DNA from: Chitinophagales bacterium
GTDB taxonomy: Bacteria > Bacteroidota > Bacteroidia > Chitinophagales > Chitinophagaceae
Assembly (NCBI GenBank): GCA_020636575.1
Contig: JACJXP010000001.1
Coordinates: 1,054,001-1,118,000, forward strand
Direction of reading: 5' to 3'
DNA length: 64,000 nucleotides
A program made the position numbers and the translations under genes. Under the pieces are notes generated by a model that was not told where the DNA came from, did no database searches, and saw only the letters and a program-made list of their open reading frames with translations. Shown one piece after another: positions 15,584 to 24,949 of this stretch (position 1 is its first letter; every line of letters begins with the position of its first letter).

Positions 15584-18500
15584 ATGTTTTTTTTCAAAAA
15601 TTATTTCAATAAACGTTCCATTGCACTTTCCATATTTTGTATCGTAGGTTTGTGGGGTTGTCGTAATGATCAGCAAACAAATTTCACCAGGCTTAGCTCT
15701 TCCCACACACATATCAACTTCAAGAACCAATTAGAAGAAAAAAAGCTTTTTAATATTCTTTACTATTTATACTACTATAACGGCGGTGGTGTAGCAACAG
15801 GTGATATTAATAATGATGGTTTAACTGATATTTATTTTACAGCCAACAGTAAGGGGAATAATAAACTTTACCTGAATAAAGGAAATTTTGAATTTGAAGA
15901 TATTACTGCGAAAGCAGGGGTGGCAGGGAATGCCGACTGGTGTAGTGGTGTTACAATGGCAGATGTTAATAACGACGGATACCTTGACATATATGTTAGT
16001 GTGGTTTCGGGTGTTTTCAAACTGGAGGGGGAGAACCAGCTATTTATTAATAACCAGGATGGTACTTTTAGTGAACAAGGGGAAAAGTATGGTCTAAACT
16101 TCAGAGGTCTTTCTACACAGGCATCCTTTTTTGATTATGACAAAGATGGTGATCTTGACTGCTATCTTCTTCGGCACTCCAAGAAGCCGCATGAAAAGAT
16201 CATTGATACATCAATCCGTTCTCGTTATGATTCATTAGCCGGAGACATGCTATTGAAAAATGATAAAAAAGATGGCCATATTTATTTTCATGATGTTTCA
16301 AAACAAGCCGGAATTCGTCAAAGTGCTATAGGGTATGGACTTGGTTTGGCAGTAGGTGATTTTAATAACGATGGCTGGGAAGATATTTATATCGGCAATG
16401 ATTTTCACGAAAATGACTATTACTATATTAATCAGCAGGATGGATCTTTTAAAGAATCCGGTGCAGATCATTTTGGGCACTATAGCCGGTTTAGCATGGG
16501 TAATGACGCTGCTGATTATAATAATGACGGTCAATTGGATATTGTTACTGTAGATATGTTACCACCGGGGGAGAAAGAATTGAAAACTTATGGTAGTGAC
16601 GAAAATCCGGAAATTTATAAGGTAAAACTGGAAATGCAAGGGTATCAAGATCAGTATTCCAGGAATTGCCTTCAGCGGAATAACGGAAACGGATCTTCTT
16701 TTAGCGATGTTGGATTGATCAGTGGGATTTCTGCAACAGACTGGAGCTGGTCTCCGCTTTTTGTAGATTTTGATAATGATTCCCGCAAGGACCTTTTTGT
16801 AACAAGTGGTATAGTAAGAAGACCGGTGGATCTGGATTATATCCGATACGTTTCGGATGTTCAGATAAAAAAAGGGCTGAATACTACAGATGCTTATGAT
16901 AAAGAAACGATTGAAGCCATGCCCGATGGATCATCGCACCCATTTATTTTCAAAGGGAATTCTCAAAACACATTTACGGACGAAAGCAAGACCTGGGGAC
17001 TTGCAGATATGAAAGGATATTTTAATGGTGCGGCGTATGCAGATTTTGATAACGATGGTAAAATTGATGTGGCAGTTAACACTCTTAACGGGGAGTCATT
17101 TATTCTAAAAAATAACGCACCGCAAAAAAACTACATTTCTCTTTCTTTTACAGGAGATAGCCTTAATACTTATGGAATAGGTGCAAAGGCATACTTGTTT
17201 ACTGACAAGGGGATGCAGTTTCAGCAATTAATGCTCACAAGAGGATTTCAATCTTCTTCCGAACCCAAACTTCATTTTGGACTTGATGATACAAAAACAA
17301 TTGATAGCATTTTGATAGTGTGGCCGAATCTTAACTACCAGGTCCTTAAGAATGTAAATGCGAACCAACAGGTAAAAGTGACTTTAAAAGATTCCGGTCC
17401 CGGGTTTGTTTATGAAAGATATTTTCCTGTTAAGAATAACTATTTGTCTGATATAACAACCGAAATCAATAATGACTGGAAGCATAAGGAGAATGATTTC
17501 CTTGATTTTGATATACAATATCTTATTCCTCATGAAGAAAGTAAACGGGGACCGAAAATTGCGGTTGCAGATGTAAATGGCGATGGACTCGATGATTTTT
17601 ATGTTTGCGGATCATTAGGACAGCCTGGCTCTCTGTTTGTTCAATCTAAAGAAGGAAAATTTGTTTCTACCAATAAACAATTATTTGAAGAGTTTAAGAA
17701 TGCCGAAGATGTTGATGCTATTTTCTTTAATGCAAATGGCGATAAATATCCTGACTTACTTGTAATAGCTGGCGGAAACCAGGTATTGGAAGGTAGCATC
17801 CAGGGGCTTGATAGGATTTACATTAATGATGGTAAGGGAAATTTCAAATATCTCGAGGAGGCATTTCCAAACCAGTTTGAAAGTAAATCATGTGTAGCTG
17901 TTGCAGATGTCAATAAAGACGGATTCGATGACTTCTTTGTTGGCAATCTTGCTAACCAGTCTGCTTATGGCTTGCCGGTAACTTCATTTTTATACCTCAA
18001 TAAAGGAGATGGTCATTTTGACCTTGCTGACAGAAGTACAATTTACTTGCAGCAAACAGGCATGGTAACATCAGCTTTGTTTTCAGATATTAATAATGAC
18101 ACCTGGCCTGATCTTGTGATTACAGGTGAGTGGATGCCTTTAAAGATTTTTATCAATAATAAAGGACATTTTACAGAAACAGCAGTTCCCGCATCTACAG
18201 GCTTATGGCAATGTATATATCCTGCAGATATAAATGGTGATGGGTTTACAGATATTTTGGCCGGAAACTGGGGACATAACTCTAAACTTTGGGCAGGTAA
18301 GAATGGACCGTTAAAATTATATGTAAAAGATTATGACAATAATAATACGATCGACCAGGTAATGGCATATACCGTTAATGGTAAGGAGTATACTTTTTTA
18401 GCAAAGGATGAACTTGAACGGCAGTTACCTGTTTTGAAAAAAGCATATCTAACTTATAAAGAAGTTGCCGGCAAAACAGTACAGTATATGTTTTATGACC

Positions 18501-18892
18501 TTTTTAAAGACTATACTGAATTAAAGGCAGAAACGCTGAGTTCCTCATGTTTTATAAACGATGGCAAAGGAAACTTTAAGCGGGTAGAACTTCCTGACGA
18601 ATTACAACTGGCACCAATTATGTCCTTTAACAAGGATTTAATATCAGGCAAGCAAACTTTTTTGGCGGCGGGCAATTATTTTGGTGTAATACCTTATGAA
18701 GGACGCTATGATGCTTTACGACCGACGGCTTTTACGTTTGATACAGCCAGTCATAATTTTCATATCGATGGAGCGATAAATGATAGCCAGGGTGAATGGA
18801 GGGATATGAAATGGATCTTACGAAAAAATAATCCTGTGCTGATCTTGGCCAGGAATAATGACAAATTGATTTTTCTTACTAACAAGAATTAA
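15584..18892 (+). CDS. VCBS/FG-GAP repeat lipoprotein with ASPIC/UnbV domain
   Basis: 1102 residues from the ATG at 15584; an alternative ATG at 15560 lies almost on the terminator. Lipoprotein signal with LWGC. It carries at least twelve FG-GAP/VCBS units of the Dx(N/D)xDGxxD type, for example DINNDGLTDIYF, DVNNDGYLDIYV, DFNNDGWEDIYI and DVNKDGFDDFFV, which bind calcium and build beta-propellers. Between the two propeller halves, about residues 515-590, is an ASPIC/UnbV domain (GIGAKAYLF ... SILIVWPN). Such proteins are common beside SusCD in soil Bacteroidota, and are probably surface-exposed and glycan-binding or structural. Function is not established. It begins a 16-gene operon, with GH30 only 2 bp downstream. 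Confidence 0.9.
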   Translation: MFFFKNYFNKRSIALSIFCIVGLWGCRNDQQTNFTRLSSSHTHINFKNQLEEKKLFNILYYLYYYNGGGVATGDINNDGLTDIYFTANSKGNNKLYLNKGNFEFEDITAKAGVAGNADWCSGVTMADVNNDGYLDIYVSVVSGVFKLEGENQLFINNQDGTFSEQGEKYGLNFRGLSTQASFFDYDKDGDLDCYLLRHSKKPHEKIIDTSIRSRYDSLAGDMLLKNDKKDGHIYFHDVSKQAGIRQSAIGYGLGLAVGDFNNDGWEDIYIGNDFHENDYYYINQQDGSFKESGADHFGHYSRFSMGNDAADYNNDGQLDIVTVDMLPPGEKELKTYGSDENPEIYKVKLEMQGYQDQYSRNCLQRNNGNGSSFSDVGLISGISATDWSWSPLFVDFDNDSRKDLFVTSGIVRRPVDLDYIRYVSDVQIKKGLNTTDAYDKETIEAMPDGSSHPFIFKGNSQNTFTDESKTWGLADMKGYFNGAAYADFDNDGKIDVAVNTLNGESFILKNNAPQKNYISLSFTGDSLNTYGIGAKAYLFTDKGMQFQQLMLTRGFQSSSEPKLHFGLDDTKTIDSILIVWPNLNYQVLKNVNANQQVKVTLKDSGPGFVYERYFPVKNNYLSDITTEINNDWKHKENDFLDFDIQYLIPHEESKRGPKIAVADVNGDGLDDFYVCGSLGQPGSLFVQSKEGKFVSTNKQLFEEFKNAEDVDAIFFNANGDKYPDLLVIAGGNQVLEGSIQGLDRIYINDGKGNFKYLEEAFPNQFESKSCVAVADVNKDGFDDFFVGNLANQSAYGLPVTSFLYLNKGDGHFDLADRSTIYLQQTGMVTSALFSDINNDTWPDLVITGEWMPLKIFINNKGHFTETAVPASTGLWQCIYPADINGDGFTDILAGNWGHNSKLWAGKNGPLKLYVKDYDNNNTIDQVMAYTVNGKEYTFLAKDELERQLPVLKKAYLTYKEVAGKTVQYMFYDLFKDYTELKAETLSSSCFINDGKGNFKRVELPDELQLAPIMSFNKDLISGKQTFLAAGNYFGVIPYEGRYDALRPTAFTFDTASHNFHIDGAINDSQGEWRDMKWILRKNNPVLILARNNDKLIFLTNKN

Positions 18893-18894
18893 GT

Positions 18895-20364
18895 ATGAAA
18901 GGAAAGCTTAGTAATAAAAGAGGTACTACTACTGCTATTATATTATTGATCGGGTTGTTATCTATTCACTCTAACTGCGGTAAGGGGAATGGTACTGGTA
19001 CGGGAAATCCGCCTAATAATCCACCTGCTGCTACTTACCAGGCAGACTACTGGATTACAACTGGTGACCGTATAAAACTATTAGAGAAGCAGGCAATACC
19101 TCTTCAATTTGGCACCACTAGCAACGCTGACCCCGTTATCACCATTGATTCATCAATAAAATATCAGTCTGTTGATGGTTTTGGATTTTCTTTGACAGGA
19201 GGCAGCGCATATGTCATTAATCAGTTACCCATTGCCGAGAAGGCCAATTTGCTGAATGAATTATTTATGCAATCGGATAATTCTATCGGGATAAGCTATC
19301 TCCGGGTGAGTATCGGGGCCTCAGACCTGAATGCCGAAGTGTTTAGTTATGATGATATGCCAGCCGGACAAACAGATACTGCTTTGGCAAACTTCAGTTT
19401 ATCAAAAGATACAGTAGATGTGATTCCTTTGTTAAAACAGATTCTTTCCATTAATCCCTCTATTCAATTAATGGGATCACCGTGGAGTGCACCAGTATGG
19501 ATGAAAGATAATGGCAGTTCGATCGGTGGAAGCCTTCAGCCGCAATATTATCATGTATATGCAAAATACTTTGTCAAATACATACAAGCCATGAAGGCAG
19601 CTGGCATCACAATTCATTCCATAACGGTGCAAAACGAACCACAACACGGGGGTAATAATCCGAGTATGGTGATGAGTGCAACACAACAGGCAGATTTTAT
19701 AAAAAATCATTTAGGTCCTGCATTCCAGTCTGCGGGAATTACCACAAAGATTATTGTATGGGACCATAACTGTGATCATCCGGATTATCCTATCACTGTT
19801 TTGAACGATGCAGATGCCCGTAAATATATTGATGGCTCAGCGTTTCATTTATATGCGGGAGATATTTCTGCAATGTCATCGGTTCATAGTATTTACCCGG
19901 ATAAGAATTTATATTTTACTGAACAATGGACGGGAGCTAACGGAAGTTTTTCAGGGGATCTGCAATGGCATATGAAAAATGTGGTAATAGGATCTGTAAG
20001 AAATTGGGGTAGGGTGGTGCTTGAGTGGAACCTTGCCAGCGACCCTTTTTATAATCCACACACCCCGGGAGGTTGTTCTGAATGTAAAGGGGCGCTAACA
20101 GTGAATACCAGTTCATTTATTCGGAATGTTAGTTATTATATTATAGCACATGCATCCAAATTTGTACCACCTGGTTCAACCCGGATAGAAAGCAATAGTG
20201 CCGGCGGAGTTTATACTGCGGCATTTGTGACACCGACAGGTAAAAAAGTGCTTATCGCTGTAAACGATAATTCAACACAAAAAAGCTTTAATCTGAAATA
20301 TAAGGGACAATCTGTACAAACATCATTGGCTGCAGGTGCGGTAGCCACTTATACATGGAATTAA
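18895..20364 (+). CDS. Glycoside hydrolase family 30 (first copy), candidate beta-1,6-glucanase
   Basis: 489 residues, exported; Cys28 after HSN is a weak lipobox, followed by a Gly/Asn/Pro linker. The GH30 barrel is clear: VDGFGFSLTGGSAY at the start, GSPWSAPVWMKDNGS, acid/base E248 in TVQNEPQ, and nucleophile E343 in LYFTEQWTG. A C-terminal beta-sandwich closes it. GH30 members include glucosylceramidases and beta-1,6-glucanases (subfamily 3), and the latter fits a glucan PUL; the subfamily assignment is inference. It is separated by 2 bp from the VCBS gene and 10 bp from the next GH30. Confidence 0.9.
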   Translation: MKGKLSNKRGTTTAIILLIGLLSIHSNCGKGNGTGTGNPPNNPPAATYQADYWITTGDRIKLLEKQAIPLQFGTTSNADPVITIDSSIKYQSVDGFGFSLTGGSAYVINQLPIAEKANLLNELFMQSDNSIGISYLRVSIGASDLNAEVFSYDDMPAGQTDTALANFSLSKDTVDVIPLLKQILSINPSIQLMGSPWSAPVWMKDNGSSIGGSLQPQYYHVYAKYFVKYIQAMKAAGITIHSITVQNEPQHGGNNPSMVMSATQQADFIKNHLGPAFQSAGITTKIIVWDHNCDHPDYPITVLNDADARKYIDGSAFHLYAGDISAMSSVHSIYPDKNLYFTEQWTGANGSFSGDLQWHMKNVVIGSVRNWGRVVLEWNLASDPFYNPHTPGGCSECKGALTVNTSSFIRNVSYYIIAHASKFVPPGSTRIESNSAGGVYTAAFVTPTGKKVLIAVNDNSTQKSFNLKYKGQSVQTSLAAGAVATYTWN

Positions 20365-20374
20365 TAATTCAGTT

Positions 20375-21856
20375 ATGAAAGTGAAAAATAATAAAATAAT
20401 AAAAAAAATATCTCCGCTTGCCTTAGCGATAGCTTTGTTTGCCTGTAAAGAAAACAAAACAAGTGTACAAACGGGAACAGCTTATTCTACGGAAGGGAAA
20501 ACAGTGATTGTTTATACTACTGCCGATAGTAGTTTATACCGGTTAACAACTACCGATACATTGTCATTTACACCCAAAGCACAACCATTAGAAAGTGAGA
20601 TATCGGTGTTTATCGATCCTGGCAAAACTTTTCAAACTTACCTTGGCATCGGCGCCGCATTGACAGACGCATCGGCTGAAACATTTTACAAACTGCCGAA
20701 AGAAACACAGCAAGAATTTTTAAGAGCCCATTTTGATAAAAAGGAAGGAATAGGTTATACCGTGGCCCGAACCAATATCAACAGTTGCGATTTCAGCAGT
20801 GATATGTACACTTATATAAAAGAAGGAGATTCTTCTTTACAAACATTTGATATAACCCACGATAAAAAATTCAAAATCCCTTTTATTCAGGAAGCGCAGC
20901 AGGCTGCAGGAGGCAGTTTAAACCTTTTTGCCAGCCCCTGGAGCCCTCCCGCATTTATGAAAACCAATAATGACATGCTTCATGGCGGAAAATTGAAACC
21001 GGAGTTTTATAACAGCTGGGCATTATACTATACAAAATTTATTAAAGCGTATGAAAAGGAAGGAGTGCCTGTATGGGGGATCACTGTACAAAACGAACCA
21101 ATGGCCACGCAGCGCTGGGAAAGCTGTATCTACACTGCTGAAGAAGAAAGAGATTTTTTGAAAAACTATTTAGGACCCGTGATGCACAAAGAAGGATTGG
21201 CAGATAAAAAAATAATCGTTTGGGATCATAACCGTGACCTGATCTATCAACGGGCACAAACTTATTTTAACGACCCTGAAGCGGCAAAGTATGCATGGGG
21301 AATCGGGTTCCATTGGTATGAAGATTGGAGCGGCGGCACACCGATGTATGAAAATTTAAGAAGAGTGTATGAATCATTTCCGGATAAGCATATCTTCTTT
21401 ACTGAAGGTTGTGCGGAGAGTTTTGATGCAACCCGCTATAATGCGTGGGCCCTGGGTGAAGAATATGGCCGCAGCATGATAAATGATTTTAACAACGGTA
21501 TGGTGGGATTTACCGATTGGAATATTTTGCTGGATGAAACCGGAGGTCCCAATCATGTACAGAATTTCTGTTTTGCACCTGTGCATGCTGATACAAAAAA
21601 CGGGAAACTGATTTATACGAACGCTTATTATTATATCGGACATTTTTCAAAATTCATTCAGCCAGGTGCAAAACGTATTGCAGCTACTGCCAGCCGTAGC
21701 CAGTTATTAACAACTGCTTTTAAAAACCCGGATGGCACTACTGTTATTATAGTAATGAACCAGGGCAATATTATAACACCGTATTTTATCTGGATAAACG
21801 GGAAGGCGGCTGAAGTAACTGCTTTACCACATTCCATAGCAACCATTTTATTGTAA
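20375..21856 (+). CDS. Glycoside hydrolase family 30 (second copy)
   Basis: 493 residues; lipoprotein with lipobox LFAC (Cys24) followed by KEN. Barrel motifs: YLGIGAALTDASAETFY, ASPWSPPAFMKTN, acid/base E241 in TVQNEPMATQRWES, nucleophile E344 in FFTEGCAES. It differs from the first copy in the loops after both catalytic glutamates, so the two are likely to cut different bonds or ends of the same glucan. It resembles the glucosylceramidase-like subfamilies more than the first copy does. One bp before the first GH144 gene. Confidence 0.9.
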   Translation: MKVKNNKIIKKISPLALAIALFACKENKTSVQTGTAYSTEGKTVIVYTTADSSLYRLTTTDTLSFTPKAQPLESEISVFIDPGKTFQTYLGIGAALTDASAETFYKLPKETQQEFLRAHFDKKEGIGYTVARTNINSCDFSSDMYTYIKEGDSSLQTFDITHDKKFKIPFIQEAQQAAGGSLNLFASPWSPPAFMKTNNDMLHGGKLKPEFYNSWALYYTKFIKAYEKEGVPVWGITVQNEPMATQRWESCIYTAEEERDFLKNYLGPVMHKEGLADKKIIVWDHNRDLIYQRAQTYFNDPEAAKYAWGIGFHWYEDWSGGTPMYENLRRVYESFPDKHIFFTEGCAESFDATRYNAWALGEEYGRSMINDFNNGMVGFTDWNILLDETGGPNHVQNFCFAPVHADTKNGKLIYTNAYYYIGHFSKFIQPGAKRIAATASRSQLLTTAFKNPDGTTVIIVMNQGNIITPYFIWINGKAAEVTALPHSIATILL

Positions 21857-21857
21857 A

Positions 21858-23561
21858 ATGAAGATTTTCTTTAAAAAAGCTACAAGAACGATTTTTTATT
21901 TTTTCTCTTTTGGGTTATCGGGCATGGTAATTTTCTCCGCCTGTTCCAAAGGAGGTAATAGCCCTACTCCACCTCCCCCGACTCCTCAGGTACCTGTTGT
22001 AAAATCAATAATAATTGATAATCAGGATGCCGGCTCAAATCAGTTATTCAATATAAGTACTTCACCCATAATACGTATTTCTTTTACTCAACCAATAAAA
22101 AGTAGTACCACATCCGGAGCCATTGCACTTTCTGACGCAAGTGGTGTGCTCATCCCTGTAAATATTTCATTGCAAAACAGTGATTCCGTGATACAGGTGC
22201 AGCCAACAGGTAGTATATCGTACCTTGCTAAATTTATTTTTACTGTCAACACCACATTGGAATCTGCAAGCGGAGCGAGGTTGAACATTCCTGTGGCGAA
22301 AGCATTTATTACCCGTATAGATCCAACACTTAAGTTTCCCAGTATTTCGGATGATTCATTGTTAACACTGGTTCAGAAACAGACATTCAAATATTTCTGG
22401 GATTTTGGTCATCCGGTTAGCGGGTTAGCAAGGGAAAGAAATACTTCCGGGGATATTGTTACCTCAGGTGGATCTGGCTTGGGTATTATGACTATTCCTG
22501 TTGGTGTCAACAGGGGGTTTATTACCCGGCAGGAAGGGCTAATGCGAATGCAGAAAATAACTGACTTTTTAAAAAATGATGCAGTGAAAGTGAAAGGGGC
22601 TTTTTCACATTGGCTGAATGGGATAACAGGAGCCATTGTTCCCTTTAGTGCCAATGACAATGGAGCAGATCTGGTGGAGACCTCATTACTTATGATGGGC
22701 TTATTAACTGCCCGGCAATATTTTGATGATCCGGGTACTGCAGAAACAAACCTGAGAAATGATATTACGCAATTGTATAATGATGTTGAGTGGGATTGGT
22801 TTCGCAATGGTGGACAGGATGTTTTATACTGGCATTACAGCCCGGACAAAGGGTGGATCATGAATCTTCCAATCCGCGGATGGAATGAATGTCTTATCAC
22901 ATATGTGTTGGCTGCCTCTTCTCCCACGCATAGTATCCCTGTTTCCGTATATAACAATGGCTGGAAGAATAGTTCCATTTTTTTGAATGGAAATACCTAT
23001 TATGGAACCGTATTGCCGCTTGGTCCTGATCAGGGAGGCCCTTTGTTTTTTGAACATTATAGTTTTATGGGTATCAACCCAAATGGATTATCAGAAGGAG
23101 GCATAAATTATACAACACAAGCACAAAATCACACCCGTATCAATTACAGTTATTGTGTTGCCAATCCCAAAAACTGGTTTGGATTTAAAGATAGCTGTTG
23201 GGGGTTGACGGCCAGTGATATTCCCGGAGGTTATACAGCCAGTTCACCTACGAATGATGTAGGAGTTATTGCACCTACTGCAGCTTTGTCGTCGCTACCC
23301 TTTACTCCATCGGAATCAATGAAGGCCCTCAAATATTTTTATTATGTACTTGGCGATAAGATATGGAAAGAATATGGCTTTGTAGATGCATTTAAACTAA
23401 ATGATCTATGGTTTGCCACATCATACATCGCCATTGACCAGGGACCTATTATAGGGATGATAGAAAATTACAGAACAGGATTGTTGTGGAATCTTTTTAC
23501 AAGTAGCCCGGAAGTAAAAACAGGAATGCTTGCTTTGGGTTTTACTGCTCCTTATTTATGA
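21858..23561 (+). CDS. GH144-type (glycoamylase-like fold) hydrolase with N-terminal Ig-like domain
   Basis: 567 residues; lipoprotein (lipobox FSAC, Cys29), a Pro-rich linker, then an Ig-like domain (about 50-150) of the Big_5 type with FTQPIKSSTTSGAIALSD. The (alpha/alpha)6 domain starts near residue 165 with QKQTFKYFWDFGHPVSGLA. Conserved blocks are GLGIMTIPVGVNRGFITR, GADLVETSLLMMGLLTARQY, YWHYSPDKGWIMNLPI, WNECLITYVLAASSPTH and IDQGPIIGMIENYRTGLLWN. The family includes endo-beta-1,2-glucanase from Chitinophaga and an exo-acting sophorose-releasing enzyme. It is the only one of the three copies with an extra N-terminal module. Confidence 0.87.
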   Translation: MKIFFKKATRTIFYFFSFGLSGMVIFSACSKGGNSPTPPPPTPQVPVVKSIIIDNQDAGSNQLFNISTSPIIRISFTQPIKSSTTSGAIALSDASGVLIPVNISLQNSDSVIQVQPTGSISYLAKFIFTVNTTLESASGARLNIPVAKAFITRIDPTLKFPSISDDSLLTLVQKQTFKYFWDFGHPVSGLARERNTSGDIVTSGGSGLGIMTIPVGVNRGFITRQEGLMRMQKITDFLKNDAVKVKGAFSHWLNGITGAIVPFSANDNGADLVETSLLMMGLLTARQYFDDPGTAETNLRNDITQLYNDVEWDWFRNGGQDVLYWHYSPDKGWIMNLPIRGWNECLITYVLAASSPTHSIPVSVYNNGWKNSSIFLNGNTYYGTVLPLGPDQGGPLFFEHYSFMGINPNGLSEGGINYTTQAQNHTRINYSYCVANPKNWFGFKDSCWGLTASDIPGGYTASSPTNDVGVIAPTAALSSLPFTPSESMKALKYFYYVLGDKIWKEYGFVDAFKLNDLWFATSYIAIDQGPIIGMIENYRTGLLWNLFTSSPEVKTGMLALGFTAPYL

Positions 23562-23575
23562 AATAATGAACTGCC

Positions 23576-24937
23576 ATGAGAAAAAACATACTTGCCATAT
23601 TCTCTTTTACTGTTCTTGCAATATCAGGTTGTGATTCGGGCAAAAAAATAGCGACCGATTCCGCTGTATCTATCTCACCTCAGGATACTGCATTATTCAG
23701 ACTAATGCAGGAAAAAACGTTCCAGTATTTCTGGGATGGAGCTGAGCCGAACAGTGGTTTGGCAAGAGAAAGATTCCATGCAGATAATATTTATCCGCAA
23801 AATGACAAAAGTACCGTAACAAGCGGAGGTGGAGGTTTTGGTGTAATGGCAATATTGGTGGGAATTGAAAGAGGTTTTATTACAAGAGAACAGGGGAGAG
23901 AGAGGTTGGAAAGAATTGTTCACTTTCTTGAAACAGCAGATCGTTTTCATGGAGCATGGCCTCATTGGTGGTATGGCGAAACCGGTAATGTAAAACCATT
24001 CAGCAGGTATGATGATGGAGGCGACCTTGTGGAAACATCTTTTATGGCACAGGGGCTTCTTTGTGTTCGCCAGTATTTTAAAAATGGGAATGAAAAAGAA
24101 AAGGCCCTAGCAACTAGGATAGATAAACTCTGGAAAGAGATCGAATTTGACTGGTATAGAAATAAACAAAATGTTTTGTACTGGCATTGGAGTCCGAACA
24201 ACGGATGGAAAATGAATTTTCCTGTTCATGGATACAATGAGTGCCTGATCATGTATGTATTAGCGGCTTCATCACCTACTCATGGAGTTCCTGCAGAAGT
24301 GTATCATGAAGGTTGGGCGGAAAATGGCAAGATCAATAACCATCCGGCTAGTTATGACGGAATTACTTTACAAATGAGTCACCAGGGAGAAGCAGGTAGC
24401 AGTGGTCCCTTATTCTGGGCACATTATTCTTACCTGGGTCTGGATCCAAGAGGATTAAAAGATAAGTATGCTGATTATTGGGAGCATAATGTGGGGCATA
24501 CTATGATCAATTATAAATGGTGTGTCAACAATCCAAATAATTACAAAGGGTACGGTCCTGATAGCTGGGGGCTAACTTCAAGTTATTCAATAAAAGGATA
24601 TGCGGGTCATGCCCCGGGTGAAAAAAGAGATCTGGGTGTTATTTCACCTACCGCAGCATTATCATCATTCCCCTACACACCCAAAGAATCAATGGCGGCA
24701 ATGAAGCATTGGTATAATGATATGAAAGATAAACTCTGGGGTCCTTTTGGATTTTACGATGCTTTTAGCGAAACCGCTGATTGGTATACACCAAGATATC
24801 TTGCTATTGACCAGGGGCCAATTGTTGTAATGATGGAAAACTATCGTTCTGGTTTATTATGGAACCTGTTCATGAGTTGCCCGGAAATAAAAACAGGACT
24901 GAAAAAATTGGGTTTTGAAAGTCCATGGCTTAAATGA
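23576..24937 (+). CDS. GH144-type hydrolase, second copy
   Basis: 453 residues; lipoprotein (lipobox ISGC, Cys19) with almost no linker before the catalytic domain. The same blocks are present: EKTFQYFWDGAEPNSGLARE, GFGVMAILVGIERGFITREQ, GGDLVETSFMAQGLLCVRQY, YWHWSPNNGWKMNFPVHGYN and IDQGPIVVMMENYRSGLLWN. Its Phe/Trp set differs from the neighbours and one substrate-side loop (ITLQMSHQGEAGSSGPLFW) is longer. It probably acts on beta-1,2-glucan or its oligosaccharides; endo or exo action cannot be told. It lies 14 bp after copy one and 12 bp before copy three. Confidence 0.87.
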   Translation: MRKNILAIFSFTVLAISGCDSGKKIATDSAVSISPQDTALFRLMQEKTFQYFWDGAEPNSGLARERFHADNIYPQNDKSTVTSGGGGFGVMAILVGIERGFITREQGRERLERIVHFLETADRFHGAWPHWWYGETGNVKPFSRYDDGGDLVETSFMAQGLLCVRQYFKNGNEKEKALATRIDKLWKEIEFDWYRNKQNVLYWHWSPNNGWKMNFPVHGYNECLIMYVLAASSPTHGVPAEVYHEGWAENGKINNHPASYDGITLQMSHQGEAGSSGPLFWAHYSYLGLDPRGLKDKYADYWEHNVGHTMINYKWCVNNPNNYKGYGPDSWGLTSSYSIKGYAGHAPGEKRDLGVISPTAALSSFPYTPKESMAAMKHWYNDMKDKLWGPFGFYDAFSETADWYTPRYLAIDQGPIVVMMENYRSGLLWNLFMSCPEIKTGLKKLGFESPWLK

Positions 24938-24949
24938 TTTTAGGACCGA

